Below, piece after piece: positions 22,594 through 34,025 of a stretch of 64,000 nt of DNA. The notes beneath the pieces were generated by a model. The model ran no database searches. It was not told the origin of the DNA and saw only the letters and a list, made by a program, of their open reading frames with translations. The stretch spans positions 31,148,234 through 31,212,233 of the forward strand of contig CM037472.1 in assembly GCA_021014325.1 (NCBI GenBank). The letters run 5' to 3'. Source of the DNA: Plazaster borealis (lineage: Eukaryota; Echinodermata; Asteroidea; Forcipulatida; Labidiasteridae). Made by a program: the position numbers and the translations under genes. Position 1 is the first letter of the stretch. Each line of letters starts with the position of its first letter.

Positions 22594-23049
22594 GGTTTTA
22601 TTCCAGCATGAACAGTTTCCTTCTTCAAGAGTGTGATTATTTTGGCGAGAGGCAAAGCTCTGATGCTCTGATGGACAAACGCTCTCATCGCAATAAAGGG
22701 CCCGACTATGTTGACCCCGTTTCACTCTACCCCCTCCACAATGTCTCCTTTATAGTCCCTTCGGGGATGACACTGATTAACCTCTGTTGAAAGACTTGTC
22801 GATCATTACAACATAATTATTATTGTATGAGATTGATATTTGTACACGTACATCAACAGATAAGTGTGAGGGCAAGCTAGCCTCGCAAACACACAGGAGT
22901 AAAATTATGACAATATTGTACCTATCACACTCAATGTGTCACTCCCTGGTCATAATACTGCCGCATGGGGGTAAAAATCCCCTTATGTAGTAACAAACAA
23001 AGGTCAATTAATTGACCTTTCTTTCAATATTAATATTACTATTACACTT

Positions 23050-23448
23050 TAAAGGTATTATACATGTTTGGTAAGGATAACAAAACATTGTTTAATTTTA
23101 GTGTGAAAGCTTACTGATTATGAAGTTCATACTAGAACCATTGATTTTTTTCTGTGAAATATTTCCCTCTGAAATGAAGTCGTGTTCTAGAAAACTGTAG
23201 GCCTCTATGAAAACCTATAACAAAAAACAAAACGCAAAAGCTGATTTCGGTTGTTACAGCCAAATTTAAGGACAAAGTATTTAAATGCTGAAAATTATGC
23301 ATGGTTTTATTCACTATTTTCTCCTGACTCACACAACGGATTAAGCCCAAATTTTCACAGGTTTCTTATTTCATGTATAATGGTCGATCACACAGAACAT
23401 GAACACTGTGTGTGACTTTTTGTCAGCTCTACCAATCCTGTATAATTC
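23050..23448. mobile_element. MITE family G
   Basis: Shares TTGTTTAATTTTAGT.TGAAAGC, ATATTTCCCTCTGAAATGAA and TATTTTCTCCTGACTCACAC with 28,048-28,443. It is followed immediately by a family A copy. Confidence 0.65.
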
Positions 23449-23450
23449 AT

Positions 23451-24000
23451 TTAGTACACGTTTGGTAATGACTCAAGACAAATATTAGCATAAAAACTTA
23501 CTTGGTAACAAGCAACGGAGAGCTGTTGATAGTATAACACATTGTAGGAAACGACTCCCTCTGAAGTAACGTAGTTTTTGAGAAAGAGGTAATTTCTCAC
23601 TAAAATAATAAAAACTTCATGCAAGAAGTGTTTATTCCTATCTGAAAGCACACAAATTTGTACAACAAGGGTGTTTTTTTCTCTCATCATTTTCTTGCAA
23701 CTTCGATGACCAATATTGAGCCCAAATTTTCACAGGCTTGTTATTTTATGCATATGTTGGGATGGTTACACCCCTATGTTCCGACACCCCTATGTTCCGA
23801 CAACCCTGGTGTATTTTCCTATTCCTAACCCTAACCCTAACCCTAACCCTAACCCTAACCCTATGTAAATCATGAGGGGGTTGTCGGAACATAGGGGTGT
23901 CGGAACATAGGGGTGTCGGAATATAGAGCAGTCCCCGTTGGGATACACCAAGTAAGAACACTGGTCTTTGACAATTTCCAAACGTGTTCAGTGCCTTTAA
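23451..24000. mobile_element. MITE family A, split by a nested telomere-hexamer element
   Basis: The left part runs to GCATATGTTGGGAT (23,763) and resumes at GTTGGGATACACC (23,937). The uninterrupted sequence ATGTTGGGATACACC is present in the other copies, so the insertion was clean and later than this MITE. Confidence 0.8.
23764..23936. mobile_element. 173-bp palindromic MITE with (CCCTAA)n core, perfect 8-bp target duplication
   Basis: The arms are built from a 16-base unit, CACCCCTATGTTCCGA, two copies at the left and three (inverted) at the right. They enclose about seven CCTAAC hexamers (23,818-23,863). GTTGGGAT occurs on both sides (23,756-23,763 and 23,937-23,944). The outermost 20 bases of the two ends are diverged. 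There is no coding content. Confidence 0.75.
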
Positions 24001-24344
24001 GATGGCCGCATGTCTCACAGATAGGCCTATACAAATTCCACCAGCCTTTTGCTGGAACAATTTTTTTTCTATATAGGCCTATGTGCAGTAGTGCCTATTA
24101 CCTAACCGGAAATACTGTATCTGAGCAATACTATATAAAGTATAGGCCAACCCAACTTTTAGTTTTGTAATCACCGACACTTTGTTGTCATCAAGATACA
24201 TTTTCGGTTGAGGCACGTAAGATAAACAATGTTCTCAATGTACTGTGTGGTCTTTAGAAGACGCAAAGTCTACCAAAATGGAAACAAACTGTTCATGAGG
24301 AGGAATACTTATTATTGTTTGGTCGATAACATTTCTTTCTTTCA

Positions 24345-24704
24345 GGTAGGGTACACTTTTGGTAATTGTCAAAGACCAGTATCCTCATTTGGTGTGCCCC
24401 AACGTATAAATGCATAAAATTGGTCATCGAAGTTGCAAGAACATAATGAAAGAAAACCCCCACCCTCGTTCGTTGCACAGAATTGTGTGCTTTCAGATTC
24501 CTGATAAAGGCTTCACGCCTGAAATTTTTCTCAGATTCAATTTTTCAGGTGAAAAATTACCTTTTTCTAAAACTACATTATTTCAAAGGGTGCCGTTTCT
24601 AACAATGTTTTATAATATCAACAGCTCTCCAGTGATCTTTACCAAGTAAGTTTATATGGTCATTAATTTGTGGAGTAATTAACGAAAGTGCACCCTGCCT
24701 TTAA
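24345..24704. mobile_element. MITE family A2
   Basis: AGGGTACACTTTTGGTAATTG at the left and CACCCTGCCTTTAA at the right, with the interior as at 30,376 and 60,555. A remnant of the same right half is at about 25,215-25,340. Confidence 0.7.
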
Positions 24705-24839
24705 CTAATAAAACCTCATTAAAAACAAATTGTTGGCATGCTGCTACCCGGATTAATATTAACGCGTCGCTGCCCGTTTCGTTAAAATTAACCGAATTGA
24801 AATGAGGGACTATTTTTATAGAGACCTAAAGCTGCTTAG

Positions 24840-24852
24840 CATACAAATAAAA

Positions 24853-24887
<35 letters not shown>

Positions 24888-24890
24888 AAT
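24840..24890. repeat. (TAAA)n microsatellite
   Basis: About ten AAATAAAT units in an A-rich context. Confidence 0.85.
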
Positions 24891-25986
24891 ATAATGAAAT
24901 AAAACAAATAAGTGCTAAACAAATATATTAGCTCAGCATAAATAAGCATAAGACCAGTTAAAACCTACCCTAACATTACACAGCATTGTACTATAAAACG
25001 CTATAGGGGGACTATTTTTTGATGTTTTTTCCCGTGAGAAGTTTTTAAAAAAGTTTTCTTAGAAACTTTCAGCTTTAAATTTGTGAATGGGTGTGTGGCA
25101 CGGTCCTTCCTGCATGGTGTGTGTGAAATACTTTTATTTTAGAAACGGTTTCAATAGATCTTCAAAACGAAATGTCATTTTGACTGGTAAACGGTACCGA
25201 AGAGTATATGCCTTTTGTGCTGTTTCTAACAATGTTTTATAATATTAACAGCTCTCCAGTGCTCTTTACCAAGTACGTTTGAGTGGTCATTAATTTTTGG
25301 AGTAATTACCGAAGATACGTCTACGGTACCCTGCCTTTATGACGATTCCACTCGGAGCAGCCGAAACTTTGTGAACATGGCTGGCGCCTATATGAGGCTA
25401 TTTTTTACCGGAGCTGCTTGCAACTGGTTAATGTTCCTAATGGTAATGACCGTACGGCGATGTGTAATAAACCAACAAGTATGCTATGCCGGGGACTGCT
25501 ACCGACAAAATGGCAACCCAGGGCGCGGCTAATCTCAGCCCAAGGCGTCATCTTAAAGACCTAAGATGGATACCGGCTAATAATCAGTATAATGGGAGAC
25601 TAGCAACCATCAGGATGCATCAGACAGGATCAGGCCTGAAGGGAACCAGTTCATCAACAGATCACAGCCCCCGCTGGTATGAGACTTCTATGCCCGTGGA
25701 GAGACGGCACGCAGTGGGTGCTTTTGTCCTGGCCGTCCGGACGGTGTCGGCATCGCGTTTGTTTGATACTGAAATCTGGGAAATTGTAGCATGACGTGTT
25801 TACGCGACGCAGGTTGAGATGAAACACATGGCAGTAGCTTTCACTCAGCCGCCGATTCTTTTCTGAGTGCTTGTAATGTTACAGAAAATAAGAAGTGCAC
25901 AAAAGGACAAGGCAAATCGTATAGGAAATAATGCCACTACTTTAGTTTCTATATGTAAAAAGACATCGTCCACCGACATTAGTACG

Positions 25987-26782
25987 TTAAAGGGACACAC
26001 CGGCTAAATTGGGCTATTTGGGCTACAAAATAGACTAAAATATGACTTCAACGGTCTTCCAGGAATGAAGAAGAACAGTCTATAAAAAAAATCATCAAAT
26101 TTAGCCATTTTTGAGCATTTTTAAACAAAAACGAAGGTCACGTGATAGTTTGAACCACAAACTGGTTCAAACAATCACGTGACCTTCCGAGTTAGTTTTC
26201 CTTCCAGCCGTTTAAAAGTAACTTACCAAACCAAATTGAAATCTTTTTTTTACACAATTATTAACGAGCAACTGACGAGAAAGATCATGTATTCAAATTA
26301 TCGCTACAAGATATAAATAATGGTGAAAAATCCAACGTAAGATTCGCATTCAAAGAGTCCGTGTAACGGAGGCGTGTTGCATGGCCCAAAGGCGTGGAGC
26401 AATCACAACGTAAGCCTTGGGGCATATCCCGTCAGCCGGCGCTACATCCCGTGGGGCCAGAGAGCGTTGAAACCTAGGGGCATGAACTCCTCAGCTTGCC
26501 AATAGCCGTGGCTTCGGAGCCTGTCTGGGGGTTGGGAGCCAGACCATAATCACGTTTGGTTCCAAGGGGGTTTTAGGCAGTGCCCGTGTTGGATTGACTG
26601 CGCTGCACACACTCGGCTGGAAAAGCGTATACGCTGACCTTTGACCGCGTTTCGGTTTTTTCACTATTTTTCGTTAATTGCGTGCTAATTATATGACTTT
26701 TTTGTTTTAACATCAAATTATTTATTGTTTGTGACTCTACTTCACTAAATTACGTAAATGGTGAGCCGGTGTGCCCCTTTAA
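25987..26782. mobile_element. MITE family F, about 800 bp
   Basis: TTAAAGGGACACACCGGCTA and AGCCGGTGTGCCCCTTTAA are terminal inverted repeats. The subterminal CTACAAAATA.ACTAAAA and GGTCTTCCAGGAATG are shared with 52,368-52,833. There is no transposase. The preceding 25,350-25,986 has no recognised feature. Confidence 0.75.
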
Positions 26783-27039
26783 CCATGACAACAGTTGAAA
26801 ATTGTTATGCTACTATATAGGATAGGGTTGACAATTTCCTGTCACCTCAACTTGGCGCCTCCAACGAACGTCATGAACACGAGGAACAACAAATCAAGCA
26901 GCATTTATGTCAGATAAACACGTCATTTTACTAATTGACAACCCTTATATTTAAAATTAAAACGTGTGTTTACGGTATACCATGAAAATATTAATTACAA
27001 CAAAAAGCTGAAATCATCTTTGGATGGAGGTATATTGAG

Positions 27040-27424
27040 TTAAAGGGTCTGTATACGTTTGGTAATTAATGGCAATAAAAACTTACTTGGTAAGAAGTAC
27101 AGCAGATTCTGATAGTAGGCCTAAATAGCATTTTGAGAAACATTTTACTTTGAAGTAATGTGGTTATGGAAAAATATGAAAGTTTGCATCCAAAACAATT
27201 TTGAATCTGAGAAGCGTTTCTGTCACAAACGTTTCTCAGATTGTGTATTCCAACTGCAGATTATTCTTCCTGCGTGGACATAACCGCTCCAGATTTTCGG
27301 CACAAATATCTCAACAAACGCTACCACCTTTTGAAATTAAATTTTCACAGGTTAGTTTTATGGTGTATATCACAACTATAGGATTGAGTGGGTTCCAATT
27401 ACCAAACGTATACAATCCCTTTAA
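27040..27424. mobile_element. MITE family C
   Basis: TTAAAGGGTCTGTATACG at the left and CGTATACAATCCCTTTAA at the right. The interior AACTTACTTGGTAAGAAGTA is distantly similar to family A. Confidence 0.75.
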
Positions 27425-27603
27425 CGTTTCATCGTTTTACTGTTTGAGTGGTATCAGTGATATTAATTATAAAATTAATTAGGACCAATAGCAAAATACT
27501 GAGTCCACTGCATGTTTGACAAAGATATGAAAGTTTATTCAAAACATCCATGTACGCCAGTTATTTTTATAACTTTCTGAAAAGCAAGAAAACTTTTTAC
27601 TAT

Positions 27604-27826
27604 CAGGGGCGGATCCAGGATTTTCCAAACGGGGGGGCGTGATTTTTTTTTCAGAATGAAAGACCGCGCCATCCCCAGACAGCATTTTATTTTTCTGCAC
27701 TGCGAAATTGCCAATGCACTAATGAGTATGACTTCTGATTTTTATTTTTCTCTCCTTTTTTTTCTTCTTTTTCTTGGCAAAAGGGGGGGCGTGCGCCCCC
27801 ACGCCCCCCCCCTGGATCCGCGCCTG
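27604..27826. mobile_element. MITE with CAGGGGCGGATCCAGG ends
   Basis: CAGGGGCGGATCCAGG and the inverse CCTGGATCCGCGCCTG bound 223 bases; inner G-runs and C-runs extend the pairing. ACTAT flanks both sides, a possible 5-bp duplication. This end sequence is common among animal MITEs. Confidence 0.75.
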
Positions 27827-28047
27827 ACTATGGAAGCTTACGGGGAGAACGAAGGGAAACTGATCAAAACCACAACCGTTAGACTGGGTCGGCTGAACAG
27901 CTAATCGCTACATTAAAATATAAATAACCCGAAAAGCAATCTGGCTAACATTTTCCCTCCGTGATAACAAATCAACAGACTTAAATGTTACTACTTATGG
28001 AAATTTTTGCGACAAGTGGTGCCCTAATCACATAGGCCGTTTATTTT

Positions 28048-28443
28048 TAAAGGTATACAGGATTGGTATTAGTATAAACAACATCATTGTTTAATTTTAG
28101 TCTGAAAGCTTGCTGATTATGGAGTTCACACCAGAACCATTTTTTCCTATAAAATATTTCCCTCTGAAATGAAGTCATATTCGAAAAAAATGTATCTGAA
28201 ACCCTAAAAAAAACCCCACCGCTACAGCTTTGATTTTAGTTGTTACAACCACAATTAAGAACGATATGTGTTTACATGCTGGAAATTGTGCATGTTTTTT
28301 ACTATTTTCTCCTGACTCACACAATGGATTAAGCCAACATGTTCACAGGTTTGTTATTTCATGTATATGGTTGATCAAACAAAACATGAACACTGTCCGA
28401 GACTAGTTTGCCGGCTACCAATTCTGTATAGGCTAATACCTTT
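28048..28443. mobile_element. MITE family G
   Basis: TTAAAGGTATACAGGATTGG at the left and CCAATTCTGTATAGGCTAATACCTTTA at the right. The interior is shared with 23,050-23,448. Confidence 0.7.
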
Positions 28444-28530
28444 ATGACGATTGCTCCTCAAAATAATACCTATCGCAAAACAATAATTAGCAATTTAAAT
28501 CACATCGGTCCGTACACTAAAAAAGAAATA

Positions 28531-28572
28531 TAATAGTATCAATAATAATAATATAATAATAATAATAATATT
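28531..28572. repeat. (AAT)n microsatellite
   Basis: Short run of AATAAT units. From 28,573 to 29,600 no gene or repeat is recognised. Confidence 0.75.
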
Positions 28573-29602
28573 CAGCAAAATTTGTTTATTATTATAAATC
28601 TGCACACACAACAATCAAGTTAAAAACAGCAAATATCACACCAAAATCAAAAATGCTCAGATATGCAACATTTCAGCTGTTCAGCTGACTTCATCTTTTT
28701 CTCATATTTTCAGTGCCATAGAAAAAAAACCCCAAAATAATTTACATAGTTAATATAATAAAAGCAGTTTCATTTGTTTTCTTCTTAATAAGTTGCGTGT
28801 CTGTTTGTTTGAAATGAGATGAAGAGCTGCGGTCCCGGATGGCCGAGAAAGGACCGGGGTCAAAATTGACCTGGCTACAGGTCACAATAACCTTGGCATG
28901 GGGTCCTCCAAGTATCTGACCCCCATGAGCCGTCTCCCTTTCAACGCTGACCAAGGAATCGTTTATATTATTAAACAAACAAATGTAAAATATTTCTTTT
29001 TAATGCCAAACAACACACTTTCAATTATTCAGTAATGAGTCTAACATTGTTGTGAAACTTTCAAAAAGAAAAATGCTGCGGTTTTTAGAAGAAAAACAAA
29101 TCTAAAAAAAGTGAAATATTTATTTATAGTTTTTGTCGAAGGCAGAATTAACTTGGTATAAAACAACTTTTTTTCTGGATTGTTGGTCATTCATACCAAC
29201 TGATAATTAAGGTCAAATACATTCGAAAATATTGAAAATGACGGCGTTTACCTTCCTCTTCATCTAAATACCTTTTAGTTTTTACAAATAATTATTACAA
29301 AAAATAACATTTTAAATAATTTCTTTGGTATAAAGGAATGCATGACACGTATAGGGTAGGCTAAAACGGTCTTAAGTCAACATAATTACGGCTATACATC
29401 TGGACGGGGTTTCCTACGGCCATGGCATTTCTTGACTCCGACGAAATTTAATTGTGGTAAAAACATTCAGGTCTCTCAGAATCAGACAGAAACAAATCCA
29501 TCGGTTAAGGGGTTGGGTGGAATCTATTAATCAAAGCAACTTTTCTTCTTGTTATAAATTTGGGCAAATGATAATATTAATCAAACTGCCACCAAAACAG
29601 GT

Positions 29603-29766
29603 CAAAAAGTAGCTAAGCACAACAAAATTATGCTTACCAGAATATGGTTACCAGCTAAAATACCACTTTCTCATGTACAATCTGTGACTGGTATCCTGCT
29701 AACTTTTGCTAAGCAGAAACTTTTTAAGCAATGATTTCTGCTTAAGCAGCTCTATAAAATTGGACT
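29603..29766. mobile_element. MITE family D, left end missing
   Basis: Contains CTTACCAGAATATGGTTACC, GACTGGTATCCTGCT and the end GCTTAAGCAGCTCTATAAAA. Confidence 0.65.
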
Positions 29767-30375
29767 CTGGTTTGAGGCAAGTTGAGTTTAACAAAATAAA
29801 TGTGCGTTTGTCGTCCAACTTGAACCGGAAGATAAAACACACATGCCACTGGTTGCTTGGTACCGTTAAAAACAAATTTCTAGCAATTTTTACCAGCATT
29901 ACAAGGCTGTAGTAGGCCGGAGACCCGAAGATGGTACCGATGGGGGTGCCTACTAAGCTAAGCTATGTCCACGTCATCTTGTACACTCCACATATTAAAA
30001 AATAATAACATAAATCCGGCCAGTATTTCGTAGAGTTGAACTTGTCAGCTAGCCTTTTGTTTCCAAGACAATAAGGTTGACTTCAGGTTTACCACTTATT
30101 ACAAAGTAGGTCCTACGGCTAAGATAGAGGGTAAGCAGAGTTCGACCGCAGAGGTAGCCCAAGCCCGCCGTTCAATTCAAGTGAAAACAGCCCCGAGAGA
30201 ACCAAAACTCCTCCCACTGTAAAGTCCGCTGGGCAAGACAAAGTTTTGTAGTCAAATTAAAAACTTCATAGCCTTAGTGTTTCGGGCCTTTTGTGAAGGA
30301 TTGTGGAACAAAACGTCGACATTAAATTATTTACAAGCTTCTAAATCAAGAATGAGGCACTTACTTAGGAAATGA

Positions 30376-30752
30376 TTAAAGGCAGGGTATACTTTTGGTG
30401 ATTGTCAAAGAACAGTATCATCACTTGGTGTATCCCAACATAATATGCATAAAATAACAAACCTGTGAAAATTTGGGCTCAATTGGTCATCGAAGTTGCA
30501 AGAAAAAAATTAAAGAAAAGACCTCCCTTGTGCTGTCAGATGCCTGAGAAAGGCTTCAGGCCTGAAACCTTCCTCAGATTCAATTTTGTGGGGCAAAATA
30601 TCACCCCTCTCTCTAAAGCTACATTACTTCAAAGGGGGTCGTTTCTAACAATGTTTTGTAGTACCAACAGCTCTCCAGTGCTCTTTACCAAGTAAGTCTT
30701 TATGTTCATACAATTTTGTGGAGTAATTACCAAAGGTATACCATCCCTTTAA
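30376..30752. mobile_element. MITE family A2
   Basis: TTAAAGGCAGGGTATACTTT at the left and GGTATACCATCCCTTTAA at the right. Contains the small inverted pair AGGCTTCAGGCCTGAAACCTT. Confidence 0.75.
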
Positions 30753-31038
30753 TACCTTTACAAAAACGGATATTATTTTTCTTTTGCAACGAGTGCAGTG
30801 AGTTGATATTTTTTTACGTTTGTACCTTGCTTCGCCATGTTTTTACAGATAATATGCACGAACTACAGCACTGAGTAATATTTATTTGTTGAAAAAACAA
30901 GAAAGAGGAAACAAAACCTCTGTGGAACCATTAAGCATCGAGATAGAAGGTGTTAATATTGTTTTATTTTTTTTTACCTTTCGTTAAATAGTGTATTCCA
31001 AAATAATACTGTACTGGTCTTATTTGTACTGTATGGAC

Positions 31039-31185
31039 AGGGCCCAATCACACAGAATAAAATTAAGCAGGAAACCATTCACAGATTGTACATGTGTCAT
31101 GGTATTTTGGCTGGTAACCTTATCCCGGGAAGTATAATTTTGCTAAGCTATACGAGCTAAGCAGCTCTATGAAAGTGGGCCTAGC
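31039..31185. mobile_element. MITE family D, short copy
   Basis: GGGCCCAATCACACAG to GCAGCTCTATGAAAGTGGGCC, with the family interior partly deleted. Confidence 0.6.
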
Positions 31186-31189
31186 CCAC

Positions 31190-31378
31190 GGCCCAATTTC
31201 ATAGAGTTGCTTAAGCACAAAAAGTAGCACAACAAAATTCTGCTTACCAGACTAAGGTTACCAGCCAAACTACCGTGTCACGTGTACAATTTGTGACTGG
31301 TATCCTGCTCATTTCTGCTAAGCAGAAAATTGTTAACCAATATTTTTCTGCTTAAGCAGACCAATGAAATTGGGCCCA
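31190..31378. mobile_element. MITE family D
   Basis: GGCCCAATTTCATAGAGTTG to CAATGAAATTGGGCCC, 5 bases after the previous copy. It shows the same preference for tandem neighbours as 16,897-17,285. Confidence 0.75.
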
Positions 31379-31410
31379 GGTATAAGGCAGAACATGAATA
31401 GACATCAACC

Positions 31411-31754
31411 TTAAAGGCCCTGTACACTATTGGTAAGATCGAAAAACACAAATGTTCACAGATTCACACACAACTTACATGATTTAATGTAAGTAATGGT
31501 TGAAAGGGTTCCTCAAAATATTCCTGCCTAAAATGCTATCGTTTCTGAGAAATGAGTAAAACAATAGTTTATATCACGCGCGACATTTTGAAAAAAACAG
31601 AAAACACATAAGGTCTGTTTTCACTATTTTCTCGTGATCTCAATTACCAATTGAGCTCAAACTTTCACAGGTTTGTTTGTTCATGCATATGTTGAATCAC
31701 ACAAAATGTGGACACTGGTTTTGAGCTGTTACCAAAAGTGTACAATACCTTTAA
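31411..31754. mobile_element. MITE family B
   Basis: TTAAAGGCCCTGTACACTAT at the left and AGTGTACAATACCTTTAA at the right. Copies also at 49,925 and 58,748. Confidence 0.75.
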
Positions 31755-32121
31755 TCTTTACCCATGATGGTTATAAATGATCATGTTTTACAAAGGAGCT
31801 ACGAGGCCTCAGTTTTGTGGCACGTTCAGTTTGTCAATCAGCTCAATGATAAAAACAACAACAAATTTAACATCTCACATTTTATGGAGATTGCATAGAG
31901 TAGCCTACCATTTCATGGGGCAAGGGTATTACTTCAACACTGTTCGCCATTTTGGACATTGGCCAATCAAAGTATAGGCCTATTTACAGTAGATTAACTA
32001 GGCCAACAAGTTCAGGGTTTGACCCTTTTTTCTTAAGTCTTTCGAACCCTTGGTCATGTGATCGAACTGAGTGGAACTTTCTCCACCAGTTTCGAGTCTT
32101 GAAAGTTAACGCCATCGAAGT

Positions 32122-32346
32122 TACACTGCAAAAACTGCGGTGTTAAAATTGACACCTAGGGTGTTGTCACATAGAGATATCGAAGAGAGAATCAAAATTA
32201 ACACCATAGGCTGTTAAAATAACACTATATTCTACAAAAGACAATTACATTGGTGTTATTTTAACACCCTAAGATGTTAATTTTGATTCTCTCTTCGGTA
32301 TCTATATGTGATGACACCCATTTTAACTCCCCAGTTTTTGTAGTGT
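32122..32346. mobile_element. Palindromic MITE (ACACTGCAAAAACTG ends)
   Basis: The arms pair over most of their length. TACACTGCAAAAACTG is opposed by CAGTTTTTGTAGTGTA, GAGAGAATCAAAATTAACAC by GTGTTATTTTAACA..TTAATTTTGATTCTCTC, and ATAGAGATATCGA by TCGGTATCTATAT. This predicts a near full-length hairpin. Confidence 0.8.
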
Positions 32347-32492
32347 ACAAAGACTTTGCCATAATACCGAAATCGGGTATTTGTCACCTTAATATTTTAC
32401 AAACGACCTTTGTCCTTGATTGTCTTGAAATGATTCCGCGCTGGCTTTAACATTTAAACTAATCATTGATGTAAGATAGACTGCAATCGTGC

Positions 32493-32879
32493 TTAAAGGG
32501 AGGTTATACCTTTGGTAATTACTCCAAACACTTATGACCATACAAACTTACTTGGTAAAGAGCACTGGGGAGCTGTTGATATTATATAACTTTGTTAGAA
32601 ACGATCCCCTTTGAGGTAATGTGTAATTTTAGAGAGAAGAGGTAATTTTTCAGCAACAAATTTGAATCCGAGAAGTCTTCAGGCATGAAGCCCTTCTCGG
32701 GCATCTGAAAGCACACCATTCTTCGCCACAAGGGTGTTTTTTCTTTCATTATTTTCTTACAACTTCGATGACCAATTGAGCAAAAAATTTCACAGGTTTG
32801 TTATTTTATGCATATGTTGGGATAAACCAAGTGAGTATATAGTCTTCGACAATTACCAAAAGTATACCCTGCCTTTAAA
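32493..32879. mobile_element. MITE family A2, reversed
   Basis: TTAAAGGGAGGTTATACC to AGTATACCCTGCCTTTAA. It lies about 390 bases beyond the SIX4/5 stop codon, so it may form part of that gene's 3' UTR. Confidence 0.75.
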
Positions 32880-33268
32880 TGAAAATACAAAGGTAAGAAC
32901 TGTAAATAACCTTCATTGAGGCTCGTGTTTGATATCTCCGGCACTAAACAAACATTTTCATTATTTTGTTATATCATTAAGATATAGTGCTATTGGCGTC
33001 AGTTTTACCTGGTTGTTGGTTGTACTATTGCTCCATGTTGAATGGAGAGAGATGTCCTTAATATGAACCCCTTAGATTCAATGTACCTATTGAGTGGCGC
33101 ATGGTGATGTTTTTTTTTTAATCAGTGTGACTGATTGGATCTTTAAGATGTTCTCATTACTATTTTAAGATTCAGCAAACAGTAGCATTGCTCCATGGTT
33201 GATCCAATCAGGGCTATGCATCACCGAGACAGAATATCCGTGTTTCGACAATACCGAGCACAATCGTG

Positions 33269-34025
33269 CTACGAGGTGGTTGTTGTTACGCCCGTCATGG
33301 AAGATTCGACGACTGTTTGAGGGGGTACATTAATTTCCAAAACGTTTCTACCGGCACCGGCACTGCCGATAGTTGTGGGGCCAACGACCGCTGCAGCGGA
33401 ACCATTTGCCGTCGTCGTCGCTCCGGTACCGTGGGGGCGAGGGGCACGAGCGATTGCATTATTGTTCCAAGTTGCTGCTACAGTCTCCATCAACTGGGCT
33501 GCAGCGGCTGGGGAGAGATCTGGTGCCACCAGGGGTGTGCCCTGGCGGTAGGGACTTGGTAGCTGTCCCTTACCAGTGAAGCCGGCACCGAGAAAAGTTG
33601 CCGGGTTGACTGCAAGCATTGAACTGAGGGAGGTGGCGGCTGGCACGTCCCCTGGTCCCGAGCTAAGAGCGACGGGAACCACCTGCTGCATGACGGCTAG
33701 GTCATGAAGGAACTTGAACCCCATGGCCCGAAAGTCAGTCAGAGGGGTTAGGTCTTGGGATTGGGATGAACCCACCGTAGAGGGCTCACTGGGTTCTGTC
33801 TTGATACGTTCTGAGGAGCCTGCTGGACTGACGGGTGTTGTCATAATGTGCATTGGAGATGACGATGACGTCATCTTAGATGACAGTGCCCCAGGCGGAC
33901 TTGACGTGGCGCTGTTGTTGTTGAAGTTTCCCTCATAAAATCTTGCGTGTATAGAGAAGTCATCGTCCTTTGAATCGTCCAGACCAGAGGGTAAATTGTT
34001 GTTGTTGTTGTTGTTCTCTACATCT
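33269..34025 (-). CDS. six4/5: SIX4/5 C-terminal exon
   Basis: The acceptor (minus strand) is GTATTTGACAG|A. It opens with [14 protein letters not shown] and runs as one frame to the TAG-type stop at 33,269-33,271. It has the low-complexity Ser/Thr/Pro/Ala composition of SIX4/5 transactivation regions. Its assignment to this gene rests on strand, open frame, composition and exact phase fit, not on strong sequence conservation. Confidence 0.75.

Noticed and set aside
23818..23863. A telomere or chromosome-fusion scar
   Set aside because: The hexamers lie inside a palindromic element with an 8-bp target duplication, so transposition explains them better.
25486..25794. 102-codon open frame
   Set aside because: No recognisable domain, no splice partner and no homologous frame nearby; could be a decayed retroelement part but nothing supports it.
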